36,013 bases of DNA from Streptomyces sp. NP-1717 (lineage in GTDB: Bacteria; Actinomycetota; Actinomycetes; Streptomycetales; Streptomycetaceae): positions 1-36,013 of the forward strand of contig NZ_JAAPBF010000054.1 of the NCBI RefSeq assembly GCF_022695985.1, in the 5' to 3' direction. The translations under genes and the position numbers were made by a program. Numbering within the stretch: position 1 is the first letter of the stretch; each line of letters opens with the position of its first letter. This document shows, piece after piece, positions 1 to 8,090 of this stretch. Below the pieces are notes generated by a model that was not told where the DNA came from, ran no database searches, and saw only the letters and a program-made list of their open reading frames with translations.

Positions 1-765
1 GATCCAGAGCCCGCTCGCGACGATCCGGTCGTACCACGCGCGCGGTGTCCCGTGGGCGTTCGGCAGCGCGGCGATGTAGTTGACGGCGGTGTGCAGACCG
101 ACGGCCGCCAGCAGCGGAAGCAGCCCCGCCGCCCGTACCCACCAGCGGTGTCCGCACACGACCAGCCCCACCGAGAGGCCGCCGAGCGCCGACCACGCGA
201 CATGGTTGTCCACCGGCACGGTCGCGGTGGCGGAGCCCAGCTCCAGGGTGCCCACGGCCGCCGGGAACCAGTGCCCCAGCAGCTCGGGAAAGCCGGAGAC
301 GAAGGGCGCCGTGAAGAGCCGTGTCGCGACCGACCAGCCACCCGCCGCCTCGACCCGGCGTACATGGACATCCGGTGCGAATGCGAATTGCAGCACCGAT
401 TCGAGCAGCCCGAATCCCACGCCCACCGCGGCGCCCAGTACCACGAAGTCCGTCAGGCCCCACTGGACCCGGCCGCGCAGCGCCCAGGCGGCGAGCGCGA
501 GCGGGAGGATCTTGAGCAGTTCCTCGGCGGCCGGCGCCGTCGTCCACATGGCGGTGTCCATCACCGTGCGCATCGACGTCTCGTCGGCGGCGGCCAGTTG
601 GCGGGTGACGACCGCCTCGATCAGGACCGAGAAGACGCCGCAGCCGTACGCGCCCACCCCGAAGGCCAGCAGCACGGTCGGCCAGCCGACCGTCCGCGCG
701 GGCCATGAGAACAACAGCAGTTGCAGTACGCACCACAGCGACGCGGCAGCCATCCAGAACGCCAC
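1..765 (-). CDS. PrsW-family intramembrane metalloprotease (partial, 3' end outside window)
   Basis: The minus strand is open from about 774 to the window edge and encodes a polytopic membrane protein; 255 codons are visible from GTG at 765 and the C-terminus is cut off. Sequence shows several hydrophobic segments, the motif AAEELLK (EExxK type), FGLLESV in the next hydrophobic segment, a later HVAWSALGG and HTAVNY near the end. In the PrsW/CAAX-protease superfamily the paired Glu and the later His/Asn-type positions lie in the membrane and form the active site; members cut membrane proteins such as anti-sigma factors. The substrate here is unknown. GTG 765 was chosen because a GGGG run lies 8 bases upstream; GTG 774 and ATG 753 are alternatives. 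The gene stands alone and is divergent from the ABC exporter. Confidence 0.75.
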   Translation of the reverse strand, partial: MAFWMAAASLWCVLQLLLFSWPARTVGWPTVLLAFGVGAYGCGVFSVLIEAVVTRQLAAADETSMRTVMDTAMWTTAPAAEELLKILPLALAAWALRGRVQWGLTDFVVLGAAVGVGFGLLESVLQFAFAPDVHVRRVEAAGGWSVATRLFTAPFVSGFPELLGHWFPAAVGTLELGSATATVPVDNHVAWSALGGLSVGLVVCGHRWWVRAAGLLPLLAAVGLHTAVNYIAALPNAHGTPRAWYDRIVASGLWI

Positions 766-799
766 AAACCCCACCCCGTAAGTTTGCTTTAGTGAATTG

Positions 800-829
800 A
801 ACGTAGGTGCGAGCGGAGGCGTGTGTCAA
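800..829 (-). promoter_or_regulatory. Promoter of the PrsW-like gene
   Basis: On the minus strand TTGACA (829-824) is followed after 18 bases by TACGTT (805-800), which fits the TAnnnT -10 form of actinobacterial housekeeping promoters. Transcription would start near 793, about 20-28 bases before the candidate GTG codons. This is a sequence match only. Confidence 0.6.
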
Positions 830-979
830 CAACGCCACGCCGCCGGTGGCCGTGGGCCGGGGGCGGGGGTGTACTCAGCGACACCCGTGACTCGGGTCGT
901 ACGCCCAATGTGATCGCCCCACGCCGTCCGTAACTTCGTACTCGTGGCGCAGACAGTGCCCGAGGGGAAGGAACGGATC

Positions 980-1804
980 ATGTTTCGTCGTATGAGCTCG
1001 ACCGGACAGGCCAGGAGCGCGGAAGCACTGCGGCTGGCCGGCGTCACCAAGGTCTACGGGTCGGCCGACAACGCCGTGACCGCTCTCGACGGGGTGTCGC
1101 TGAGCCTTCCCGCCGGGTCCTTCACCGCCGTCATGGGCCCCTCCGGCTCCGGCAAGTCGACACTGCTCCAGTGCGCGGCGGGGCTCGACCGGCCCGACAG
1201 CGGGCAGGTCATGGTCGACGGCGAGGAGATGACCGGCGGCACCGAGGCGGCGCTCACCAAGTTCCGCCGCCGGCGGATCGGCTTCGTCTTCCAGCGCTAC
1301 AACCTCCTGCCGACCCTGACCGTCGCGCAGAACACCGTCCTGCCGCTCAAGCTCGCCGGCCGCCGCGTCGACAAGGCCCACGCCAGGGACATCCTCACCC
1401 AGGTCGGCCTCGGCGACCGGCTCGGCCACCGGCCCGACCAGCTCTCCGGCGGCCAGCAGCAGCGCGTCGCGATCGCCCGTGCCCTGGTCACCGAGCCCAG
1501 CGTCGTCTTCGCCGACGAACCCACCGGCGCTCTCGACATCCGCAGCGCCCGCGACGTCCTGCGGCTCCTCCAGGAGACCGTTCGCGTCCACGGCCGCACG
1601 GTCGTCATGGTCACCCACGACCCCGTCGCCGCCTCCTACGCCGACACCGTGGTCTTCCTCGCCGACGGCCGTCTCGCCGGACAGATCGACCGCCCCACCG
1701 TCGACACCGTCGCCGAACGCCTCGCCCACCTCGGCGACACCCTCGACCGGTCGGCTCCGCGGCCGTTCGTCCCGTCCGCCGACAACGCCTACACGGGGGT
1801 CTGA
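980..1804 (+). CDS. ABC transporter ATP-binding protein (LolD/MacB type)
   Basis: This 274-residue ATPase is the cytoplasmic motor of an exporter whose permease is the next gene. It shows Walker [10 protein letters not shown] (about residues 53-61), a Q-loop (FQRYN, near 105), the signature LSGGQQQR (155-162), Walker [13 protein letters not shown] (E180 catalytic) and an H-loop THDP (near 213). The length and motif context match the MacB/LolD/FtsE-like subfamily, which drives mechanotransmission or extrusion of lipids, peptides or drugs rather than classic import. ATG 980 was chosen because GGGGAAGGAA lies just upstream at 964-973; GTG 944 lies in frame but has no site. It is separated by 3 bases from the permease, so the two are co-transcribed. 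Substrate unknown; no two-component system is visible beside it. Confidence 0.93.
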   Translation: MFRRMSSTGQARSAEALRLAGVTKVYGSADNAVTALDGVSLSLPAGSFTAVMGPSGSGKSTLLQCAAGLDRPDSGQVMVDGEEMTGGTEAALTKFRRRRIGFVFQRYNLLPTLTVAQNTVLPLKLAGRRVDKAHARDILTQVGLGDRLGHRPDQLSGGQQQRVAIARALVTEPSVVFADEPTGALDIRSARDVLRLLQETVRVHGRTVVMVTHDPVAASYADTVVFLADGRLAGQIDRPTVDTVAERLAHLGDTLDRSAPRPFVPSADNAYTGV

Positions 1805-1807
1805 CCG

Positions 1808-3145
1808 ATGTTCTCCCTCGCCATGAGCTCCATCCGCCGGCGCCCCGGGCGCTTCATCGCGACCCTGCTCTCGACGTTCCTCGGCGCCGCGGTCATCATG
1901 ACCTTCAGCTCCATGCACGACACCGCCGCGGCCCCGGGCGTCGACAGTCTCAGCAAGGAGCCCATCACCGTCGCCGCGAACGTGGTCGGCGGCTACGGCG
2001 CCCTTCTCGTCTTCTTCGCCATCGCCTCCACCCTCACCGTCAACGTCCGCCAGCGCGGCGAGGAGATCGCACTCCTGCGCCGCAGCGGCGCGACACCCGC
2101 GCAGATCAAGCGGATGGTCGTCGCCGAGGCCGCGGCGGTGGGGATCATCGGAACGCTGCTGGCGATCGTGCCCGCGATGATCGGCGGCGGGCAACTGCTG
2201 GGCGTCTTCAAGGACACCGGCCAGGTCGCCGACGGCGTCGACCACGTCTTCGGCCCGATCGCGCTGAGCCTCGGCGCCATCATCACGCTGCTGGCGTCCG
2301 TCGGCGCCGCGTTCCTCGCGGTCCGCCGGGCGACCAGGGAAGCCGCCGGCGGCCGCAAGTCCCGTGGCCGGGCGAAGCACTTCGCCGGCTTCGCCGCCCT
2401 GCTCCTGGGCGTCGGCGCCGTCGGCTCCACCTTCGCGATGGACAAGACGGACGTCGCGCTGATGGCCGCCCCCGGCTACGGCGCCATCCTGCTCGCCGCG
2501 GGCTTCGCGATCCTCTCGCCCGCACTGCTGCGGCTCCTGCTCGGTGCCCTGTCCGGACCGCTGACCCTGCTCGCCGGTGCCAGTGGCCACCTCACCGTCC
2601 ACAACATGCGGCAGCGCGCCACGCAGCTCTCCAGCGTGCTCATGCCGCTGATCCTCTTCATCAGCATCGCCACGGCCATCTTCTACATGCAGATCATCGA
2701 GAACGACGCGGCCGAGGCCGCCGGTCTCACCCGGTCGAGCGACGACAAGAGCATCCAGACGCTCAACTTCGTGATCGCGGGCATCATCGTGATCTTCGCC
2801 TGCATCATGCTGGTCAACAGCCTCTACGCGGCGACCACTTACCGCACCAGGGAGTTCGGCCAGCAGCGCCTCTCCGGCGCCACGCCGGGACAGGTCCTAG
2901 GCATGATCGGTCTCGAATCGTTCATCCTGACCGTGTTCGGCGTCTTCTTCGCGACGCTGTCGGCACTCGCCGGGATCGTCTCCTTCAGCATCGTCCGCAC
3001 CGACACCGCCGTCCCGGACCAGAGCCTCACGATCTGGCTGGCGGTCGTCGGGATCGGCGCCGTCGCGACGATCGTCACCAGCGTCGGTACGGCGTACCGC
3101 GGCCTGCGTACCCCGGCGGTCGAGGCGGTGACCCTGGCGGCCTGA
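1808..3145 (+). CDS. FtsX/MacB-type ABC transporter permease, short form
   Basis: This 445-residue integral membrane protein is the permease partner of the upstream ATPase. Hydrophobic segments are visible at about 16-34, 58-78, 105-125, 150-170, 195-245 (two), 270-295, 310-330, 355-385 and 400-425, so roughly ten helices. Two FtsX-like repeats can be seen, one after residue 55 and one after residue 305, each carrying the typical charged stretch after its first helix (NVRQRGEE and TTYRTREFGQQR). Many family members are about 800 residues with large extracytoplasmic domains; here the loops are short, which is common in actinobacterial two-gene exporters linked to peptide or antibiotic stress. 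A strong hairpin follows the stop codon. Substrate unknown. Confidence 0.88.
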   Translation: MFSLAMSSIRRRPGRFIATLLSTFLGAAVIMTFSSMHDTAAAPGVDSLSKEPITVAANVVGGYGALLVFFAIASTLTVNVRQRGEEIALLRRSGATPAQIKRMVVAEAAAVGIIGTLLAIVPAMIGGGQLLGVFKDTGQVADGVDHVFGPIALSLGAIITLLASVGAAFLAVRRATREAAGGRKSRGRAKHFAGFAALLLGVGAVGSTFAMDKTDVALMAAPGYGAILLAAGFAILSPALLRLLLGALSGPLTLLAGASGHLTVHNMRQRATQLSSVLMPLILFISIATAIFYMQIIENDAAEAAGLTRSSDDKSIQTLNFVIAGIIVIFACIMLVNSLYAATTYRTREFGQQRLSGATPGQVLGMIGLESFILTVFGVFFATLSALAGIVSFSIVRTDTAVPDQSLTIWLAVVGIGAVATIVTSVGTAYRGLRTPAVEAVTLAA

Positions 3146-3179
3146 CATGACACCGGGTGACCCGACACCACAAGCCGCC

Positions 3180-3210
3180 GAGGGGCGGTCGCGCGACGCG
3201 ACCGCCCCTC
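3180..3210. terminator. Bidirectional hairpin terminator
   Basis: A near-perfect inverted repeat forms a 14-bp GC-rich stem (3180-3193 with 3197-3210) around a 3-base loop. It lies between the stop of the ABC permease and the stop of the convergent membrane-protein gene, so it probably ends transcription from both sides. There is no U tract, as is usual in Streptomyces. Confidence 0.75.
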
Positions 3211-3221
3211 CGGGCTTTCCG

Positions 3222-3950
3222 CTACGGCCGCAGCTGCGGCGGCTCGACCTCCGACCCGGCCTCCGTGGCCGGCGCCGTACCGCCCGTCCCGGCGTCGCCG
3301 TCGTCGCCGGGGTCGTACGCGCACGGCGCGTGGACACTGCCGTCGAACCGCCCCTGACCCTCACGCCACTCGAAGACGGCCCGGACGTCGCCACCGTCGC
3401 CGGAAGGACCGCCGCGCGAGGCGCGCAGCCCCAACCCGTACGCGGATCCGGCCTCGTCCTCGTACGAGTCGATGTCCCAGCCCTCGTCCTTCAGATGCCC
3501 GCGCAGCCGCTTCAGCGCGGACGCGGCCTCGGCCCGCGTCACGTCCTCCACCGACCAGTCGTGCGACAGGCTGTACGCGCCGTCCACCGGTTCGTCGGCC
3601 ATGCTCTCCAGGCCGCCGGGGTAACAGAGAGCGCTGCTCGCGTCGGACCCGACGGCGGTGTCGAACCCCAGCACCTCGTACGACTCCTGGGACACGTCCC
3701 CGATACGCGCCATCATCGTCTGCGGGGCGACGCGCTCGTAGTCCTCCGGTGTCCCGCGCTGCACCGAGTACGTGACCAGGAAGCCGAGTACGAGGAGCAG
3801 CGGTACGGCGACGAGCACCCCGCAGCCGATGCCCACGCCCCGCAGCGCGCTTCCTCCGCGCGAGCCGGAGCCCGAGTCCCCGCCGCCTTCGCTCTTGCCT
3901 TCGACCCCGCCTTCGCCCCCGTGGCCGGTCAACTTCTCCGCGTCGTTCAT
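3222..3950 (-). CDS. Membrane-anchored protein of unknown function
   Basis: I do not recognise a family. The 242-residue protein has a Gly/Ser/Asp-rich cytoplasmic N-terminus (1-36), one hydrophobic segment at about 38-62, and an extracytoplasmic, mainly acidic domain. That domain contains two Cys residues (in ALCYP and HAPCAYDP) that could form a disulfide. The last 25 residues are Gly/Ala/Glu-rich and look disordered. The gene is monocistronic, convergent with the ABC exporter and divergent from fbiC with a 97-bp gap. No Shine-Dalgarno sequence precedes ATG 3950, but a TAnnnT hexamer (TAACTT) ends 8 bases before it, so the message is probably leaderless. Confidence 0.75.
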   Translation of the reverse strand: MNDAEKLTGHGGEGGVEGKSEGGGDSGSGSRGGSALRGVGIGCGVLVAVPLLLVLGFLVTYSVQRGTPEDYERVAPQTMMARIGDVSQESYEVLGFDTAVGSDASSALCYPGGLESMADEPVDGAYSLSHDWSVEDVTRAEAASALKRLRGHLKDEGWDIDSYEDEAGSAYGLGLRASRGGPSGDGGDVRAVFEWREGQGRFDGSVHAPCAYDPGDDGDAGTGGTAPATEAGSEVEPPQLRP

Positions 3951-3957
3951 ACGATCG

Positions 3958-3963
3958 AAGTTA
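3958..3963 (-). promoter_or_regulatory. Candidate -10 element giving a leaderless transcript
   Basis: TAACTT on the minus strand fits TAnnnT and leaves 7 bases to ATG 3950, so transcription would begin at or next to the start codon. No convincing -35 box is seen. Confidence 0.4.
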
Positions 3964-4034
3964 TTCCCGTATCCCCGAATGTGGGCATCCGCTCACCTAC
4001 TCATCCGGCAGCCGGAATCCCCCGTCCCCGCTCG

Positions 4035-4040
4035 TATGCT
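4035..4040 (+). promoter_or_regulatory. Candidate -10 element for fbiC (leaderless)
   Basis: TATGCT fits TAnnnT and leaves 7 bases to ATG 4048. The GGAG at 4042-4045 is only 2 bases from the ATG, too close to serve as a normal ribosome binding site, which favours leaderless translation. The spacing mirrors that of the divergent gene. Confidence 0.4.
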
Positions 4041-4047
4041 CGGAGAT

Positions 4048-6654
4048 ATGACGACGAGCGCCACGGCCCCCTCCGCCCCCACCGCCAACGCCATGCGCCG
4101 CGCCCTCAAACGAGCCAGGGACGGCGTCGCGCTCGACGCCGCGGAGGCCGCCGTCCTGCTCCAGGCACGCGGCGACGACCTCAAGGACCTCGCCGCCTCG
4201 GCCGCGCGGGTGCGCGACGCGGGGCTCGAAGCCGTCGGACGACCCGGGATCATCACCTACTCCCGCAAGGTCTTCATCCCGCTCACCCGCCTGTGCCGCG
4301 ACAAGTGCCACTACTGCACGTTCGTCACCGTCCCCGGCAAGCTGCGCCGGGCCGGGCACGGCATGTTCCTGTCGCCCGACGAAGTCCTCGCCATCGCCCG
4401 CGACGGCGCCGAAATGGGCTGCAAGGAAGCGCTGTTCACCCTCGGCGACCGCCCCGAGGACCGCTGGCCCGAGGCGAAGGAGTGGCTGGCGGCCGAGGGG
4501 TACGACGACACCCTGGCGTACGTACGGGCCATGGCCGTCCGCGTACTGGAGGAGACCGGGCTCCTCCCGCACCTCAACCCCGGCGTGCTCGGCTGGACCG
4601 ACTTCCAGCGGCTCAAGCCCGTCGCGCCCAGCATGGGCATGATGCTGGAGACCACCGCCACCCGCCTCTGGTCCGAGCCCGGCGGCCCGCACCACGGCTC
4701 GCCCGACAAGGAGCCCGCCGTACGGCTGCGGGTGCTTCAGGACGCGGGCCGCTCCAACGTCCCGTTCACCACCGGCATCCTGATCGGCATCGGCGAGGAC
4801 TACGAGGAGCGCGCCGACTCCCTCTTCGAGCTGCGCCGCACCGCCCGCGCCTACCACGGCATCCAGGAAGTCATCGTCCAGAACTTCCGCGCCAAGCCCG
4901 ACACCGCGATGCGCGCCATGCCCGACGCCGAGTTGGAGGAGCTGGCCGCCACCATCGCCGTCGCCCGCCACCTGCTCGGCCCGGCGGCCCGGATCCAGGC
5001 CCCGCCGAACCTCGTCGACGAGGAGTACGCGCTCCTCATCGGCGCCGGCATCGACGACTGGGGCGGCGTCTCGCCGCTCACTCCCGACCACGTCAACCCC
5101 GAGCGCCCCTGGCCGCACATCGACCAGCTCGCCGAGCGCACCGCCGCCGCGGGCTTCGAGCTGCGTGAACGGCTCACGGTCTACCCGGAGTTCATCGCGC
5201 GCGGCGAACCCTGGCTCGACCCGCGCGTGATGCCGCACGTGCGCGCGCTCGCCGACCCCGTCACCGGCCTCGCCCGCGAGGACGTCAAGCCGGCCGGACT
5301 GCCGTGGCAGGAGCCCGACGAGGGCTTCACCGCCACCGGCCGCACCGATCTGCACCGCACCATCGACACCGAGGGCCGCACCGGCGACCGCCGGAACGAC
5401 TTCGACCACGTGTACGGCGACTGGGACGCGCTGCGCGAGGCCGCCGCGCCCGGCATGGTGCCCGAGCGGATCGACACCGACGTCCGGCAGGCGCTCACCC
5501 GGGCCGCCGCCGACCCGACCGGGCTGACCGACGACGAGGCGCTCGCGCTGCTGCACGCGGACGGCCCCGCGCTCGACGCGCTGACCCGGATCGCCGACGA
5601 ACTGCGCCGCGAGGTGGTCGGCGACGACGTCACGTACATCGTCACGCGCAACATCAACTTCACCAACGTCTGCTACACCGGCTGCCGTTTCTGTGCCTTC
5701 GCCCAGCGCCGTACGGACGCCGACGCGTACACGCTCTCGCTCGACCAGGTCGCCGACCGCGCCGCGCAGGCGTGGGACGTCGGCGCCGTCGAGGTGTGCA
5801 TGCAGGGCGGCATCCACCCCGACCTGCCCGGCACGGCGTACTTCGACATCGCGCGCGCCGTCAAGGAACGCGTCCCCGGCATGCACGTGCACGCCTTCTC
5901 ACCCATGGAGGTCGTCAACGGCGCCTCGCGCACCGGGATGCCGATCCGCGAATGGCTCACGGCCGCGAAAGAGGCCGGACTCGACTCGATCCCGGGCACG
6001 GCCGCCGAGATCCTGGACGACGAGGTGCGCTGGATCCTCACCAAGGGCAAGCTGCCGACGGCGACGTGGATCGAGGTCGTCGAGACCGCGCACTCGCTGG
6101 GCATCCGCTCCAGCTCCACGATGATGTACGGCCACGTGGACCAGCCCCGCCACTGGCTCGGGCACTTCCGCACCCTGGCCGGCATGCAGCGCAAGGCACT
6201 TGAGGCCGGGCGGGAGGGCTTCACCGAATTCGTCACGCTGCCCTTCATCCACACCAACGCGCCCGTCTATCTGGCCGGCATCGCCCGCCCCGGCCCCACC
6301 ACGCGCGACAACCGCGCGGTCATCGCGATGGCCCGGCTCCTCCTCCACCCCTACATCACCAACATCCAGACCAGTTGGGTGAAGCTCGGCACGGAAGGCG
6401 CCGCCGAGATGCTCCGCTCCGGCGCGAACGATCTCGGCGGGACGCTGATGGAGGAGACCATCTCCCGTATGGCGGGGTCCGGTTACGGCTCGTACCGCTC
6501 GGTCAAGGACCTGGTCGCGATCGCCGAGGCCGCGGGCCGGCCGGCCAGGCCGCGGACCACGCTGTACGGCGAGGTGCCCGAGGAGCGCGTACGGGCGGCG
6601 GCGGCGTCCGACGGGCACCTGCCGGAGCTGCTGCCGCTGCTGCCCGCCGAGTAG
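4048..6654 (+). CDS. fbiC: FO synthase FbiC (fused CofG-CofH), coenzyme F420 biosynthesis
   Basis: This 868-residue bifunctional radical SAM enzyme makes 7,8-didemethyl-8-hydroxy-5-deazariboflavin (FO), the deazaflavin chromophore of coenzyme F420, from tyrosine and 5-amino-6-ribitylaminouracil in the cytoplasm. The CofG-like half has the 4Fe-4S motif CRDKCHYC (C83, C87, C90); the CofH-like half has CYTGCRFC (C542, C546, C549). The two halves are separate proteins in archaea and fused in actinobacteria, and the length matches the fused family. The frame stays open upstream to about 3772, but the divergent gene occupies that DNA and family alignment supports ATG 4048; ATG 4036 is an alternative. 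Other F420 genes (fbiA, fbiB, fbiD) are not in this window. Confidence 0.96.
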   Translation: MTTSATAPSAPTANAMRRALKRARDGVALDAAEAAVLLQARGDDLKDLAASAARVRDAGLEAVGRPGIITYSRKVFIPLTRLCRDKCHYCTFVTVPGKLRRAGHGMFLSPDEVLAIARDGAEMGCKEALFTLGDRPEDRWPEAKEWLAAEGYDDTLAYVRAMAVRVLEETGLLPHLNPGVLGWTDFQRLKPVAPSMGMMLETTATRLWSEPGGPHHGSPDKEPAVRLRVLQDAGRSNVPFTTGILIGIGEDYEERADSLFELRRTARAYHGIQEVIVQNFRAKPDTAMRAMPDAELEELAATIAVARHLLGPAARIQAPPNLVDEEYALLIGAGIDDWGGVSPLTPDHVNPERPWPHIDQLAERTAAAGFELRERLTVYPEFIARGEPWLDPRVMPHVRALADPVTGLAREDVKPAGLPWQEPDEGFTATGRTDLHRTIDTEGRTGDRRNDFDHVYGDWDALREAAAPGMVPERIDTDVRQALTRAAADPTGLTDDEALALLHADGPALDALTRIADELRREVVGDDVTYIVTRNINFTNVCYTGCRFCAFAQRRTDADAYTLSLDQVADRAAQAWDVGAVEVCMQGGIHPDLPGTAYFDIARAVKERVPGMHVHAFSPMEVVNGASRTGMPIREWLTAAKEAGLDSIPGTAAEILDDEVRWILTKGKLPTATWIEVVETAHSLGIRSSSTMMYGHVDQPRHWLGHFRTLAGMQRKALEAGREGFTEFVTLPFIHTNAPVYLAGIARPGPTTRDNRAVIAMARLLLHPYITNIQTSWVKLGTEGAAEMLRSGANDLGGTLMEETISRMAGSGYGSYRSVKDLVAIAEAAGRPARPRTTLYGEVPEERVRAAAASDGHLPELLPLLPAE

Positions 6655-6673
6655 TCCCCGGGGACGGAAGGGG

Positions 6674-6696
6674 GTGGCCGGGGACGAACCGGCCAC
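6674..6696 (+). terminator. Hairpin downstream of fbiC
   Basis: GTGGCCGG (6674-6681) and CCGGCCAC (6689-6696) form a perfect 8-bp stem with a 7-base loop, 20 bases after the fbiC stop. The right arm is followed by a second copy of CGGCCACTCG at 6702-6711. It probably separates fbiC from the next gene. Confidence 0.5.
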
Positions 6697-6793
6697 TCGT
6701 GCGGCCACTCGCTCCGCCCGTGCCGAACCGTCCGTTCCCGTTCGATTACAGTGCTGCGCCAGAGCGCGTTCCACGACTCGGAGGGAGGGACGC

Positions 6794-7909
6794 GTGAACA
6801 GGCCAGCCACCGCCATATGGGGCCGGGCGGAGCAGCAGGACTTCCGCAGCCGCGTCCGCGGGTGCCTCCTCGGGGGAGCCATCGGCGACGCGCTGGGGGC
6901 GGGGGTCGACACGCTCACCCTCGACGAGACCCGCACCGCGCACGGCGCGGAGGGCGTGACCGACTTCGCCCCCGCGTACGGCAGGCGCGGCGCGGTCGCC
7001 GCCGCCACGCAGCTGACCCTCTTCACCGTCGACGGCCTCATCCGCGCCCAGGTGCGGCGCGACACCGGAGCCTGGCACCCGCCGACCGACGTGCACCGCG
7101 CGTACCTGCGGTGGGCCGCCACCCAGAGCGACTGGGGACCCGACGAACGCCGCAAGGACAACGGCTGGCTGGCCCAGGAGGAGTGGCTGTACGCGCGCCG
7201 CGACCCCTCGGTGTCCTGTCTGACCGGGCTGGGCGACGAGCTGATGGGCACGCTGGAGAAGCCCAAGAACCCCACCGCGCGCGACGCGGGCGCCGTCGTG
7301 CGCTCGGCGCCGTTCGGGCTGCTGGTGGGCTGGGAGCCGCAGTTGGTCTGCCAGCTGGCCGTGGAGTGCGCGGCGCAGACGCACGGCCATCCCACCGCGT
7401 ATCTGTCGGCCGGGGCGTTCGCCGTGATCGTGCACGGTGTCGCGCGGGGCGACAGCGTCGACGCGGCCGTGCAGCGGTCCCTGGCGCTGCTGACCCAGCG
7501 CCCCGGCCACCAGCGGGTCACCGACGCGCTGGGGCAGGCGCTCGGCGCCGTACGCCAGGGCATCCCGACCCCGGGCAGGGTCGCGGTGCTCGCGGAGGGC
7601 CGGGCGGCGGAGGACTCGCTCGCGGTGGCCGTGTACTGCGCGCTGGTGGGCGAGGACATACGCCACGGCCTGCGGCTGGCCGTCAACCACGACGGGCCGT
7701 CCTCGGCGACGGGGGCGCTCTGCGGGGCCCTGCTGGGCGCGATGCACGGGGAGACGGCGCTGCCGCCCGCGTGGCTGGCGGAGCTGGAGGGCCGCGGGAC
7801 GCTGCTGGAGATCGCGGACGACTTCGCGATGGAGATGACCCAGGGCCCGGCGCTCCACGCCCCGGCGATCGCCTCCTCGGCGTGGCTGACGAGGTACCCC
7901 CGGGGCTAG
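6794..7909 (+). CDS. ADP-ribosylglycohydrolase (DraG/ARH) homologue with degraded metal site
   Basis: This 371-residue protein has the ADP-ribosylglycohydrolase fold signatures: GCLLGGAIGDALG at 24-36, TQLTLFTVDGLI near 72-83, and an AVNH...ATGALCGALLGA block near 296-315. Active members remove ADP-ribose from proteins and use two Mg ions held by acidic residues in a (S/T)DDTQ motif and a GDxDxTG motif. Here the first reads AAATQ (A70-A71 in place of Asp-Asp) and the second reads GPSSATG (P302 and S304 in place of the two Asp). I infer a catalytically weak or dead member that may bind ADP-ribose or a partner protein. GTG 6794 has an excellent GAGGGAGGGA site at 6781-6790. Confidence 0.85.
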   Translation: MNRPATAIWGRAEQQDFRSRVRGCLLGGAIGDALGAGVDTLTLDETRTAHGAEGVTDFAPAYGRRGAVAAATQLTLFTVDGLIRAQVRRDTGAWHPPTDVHRAYLRWAATQSDWGPDERRKDNGWLAQEEWLYARRDPSVSCLTGLGDELMGTLEKPKNPTARDAGAVVRSAPFGLLVGWEPQLVCQLAVECAAQTHGHPTAYLSAGAFAVIVHGVARGDSVDAAVQRSLALLTQRPGHQRVTDALGQALGAVRQGIPTPGRVAVLAEGRAAEDSLAVAVYCALVGEDIRHGLRLAVNHDGPSSATGALCGALLGAMHGETALPPAWLAELEGRGTLLEIADDFAMEMTQGPALHAPAIASSAWLTRYPRG

Positions 7910-7949
7910 GGCCGTTGCCAGGGCCGGGCCCTACGTGGCAAGGCTCTGT

Positions 7950-8018
7950 CCTCAATCGCCGGACGGGCTTGATGTGCCCCCCGCCCGGCGGGCATCTCAG
8001 CCCGTCCGGCGATTGAGG
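7950..8018. repeat. Long palindromic intergenic element between convergent genes
   Basis: A 20-bp perfect stem (7950-7969 with 7999-8018) flanks a 29-base GC-rich loop that can itself fold (7971-7974 with 7993-7996). It lies between the stop of the ARH-like gene and the stop of the symporter gene. The core TCGCCGGACGGGCT recurs at 33726-33739 in another convergent junction, so this is a member of a repeated family and probably acts as a bidirectional terminator. Confidence 0.8.
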
Positions 8019-8090
8019 CCCCAACCGGGCACCGGTCGGGGCCGGTTGAGGGTGTACGGGAGCGGCGGCAGGCCGGAGGAGACAGGACCG

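Noticed and set aside
883..896. Inverted repeat ACCCG-N4-CGGGT upstream of the ABC exporter
   Set aside because: Arms are only 5 bp, expected by chance in DNA this GC-rich; not enough to call an operator.
1171..3150. Plus-strand open frame of 659 codons over the ABC exporter
   Set aside because: Shadow in another frame of two genes with full ABC motifs; the product is almost entirely Arg/Pro/His.
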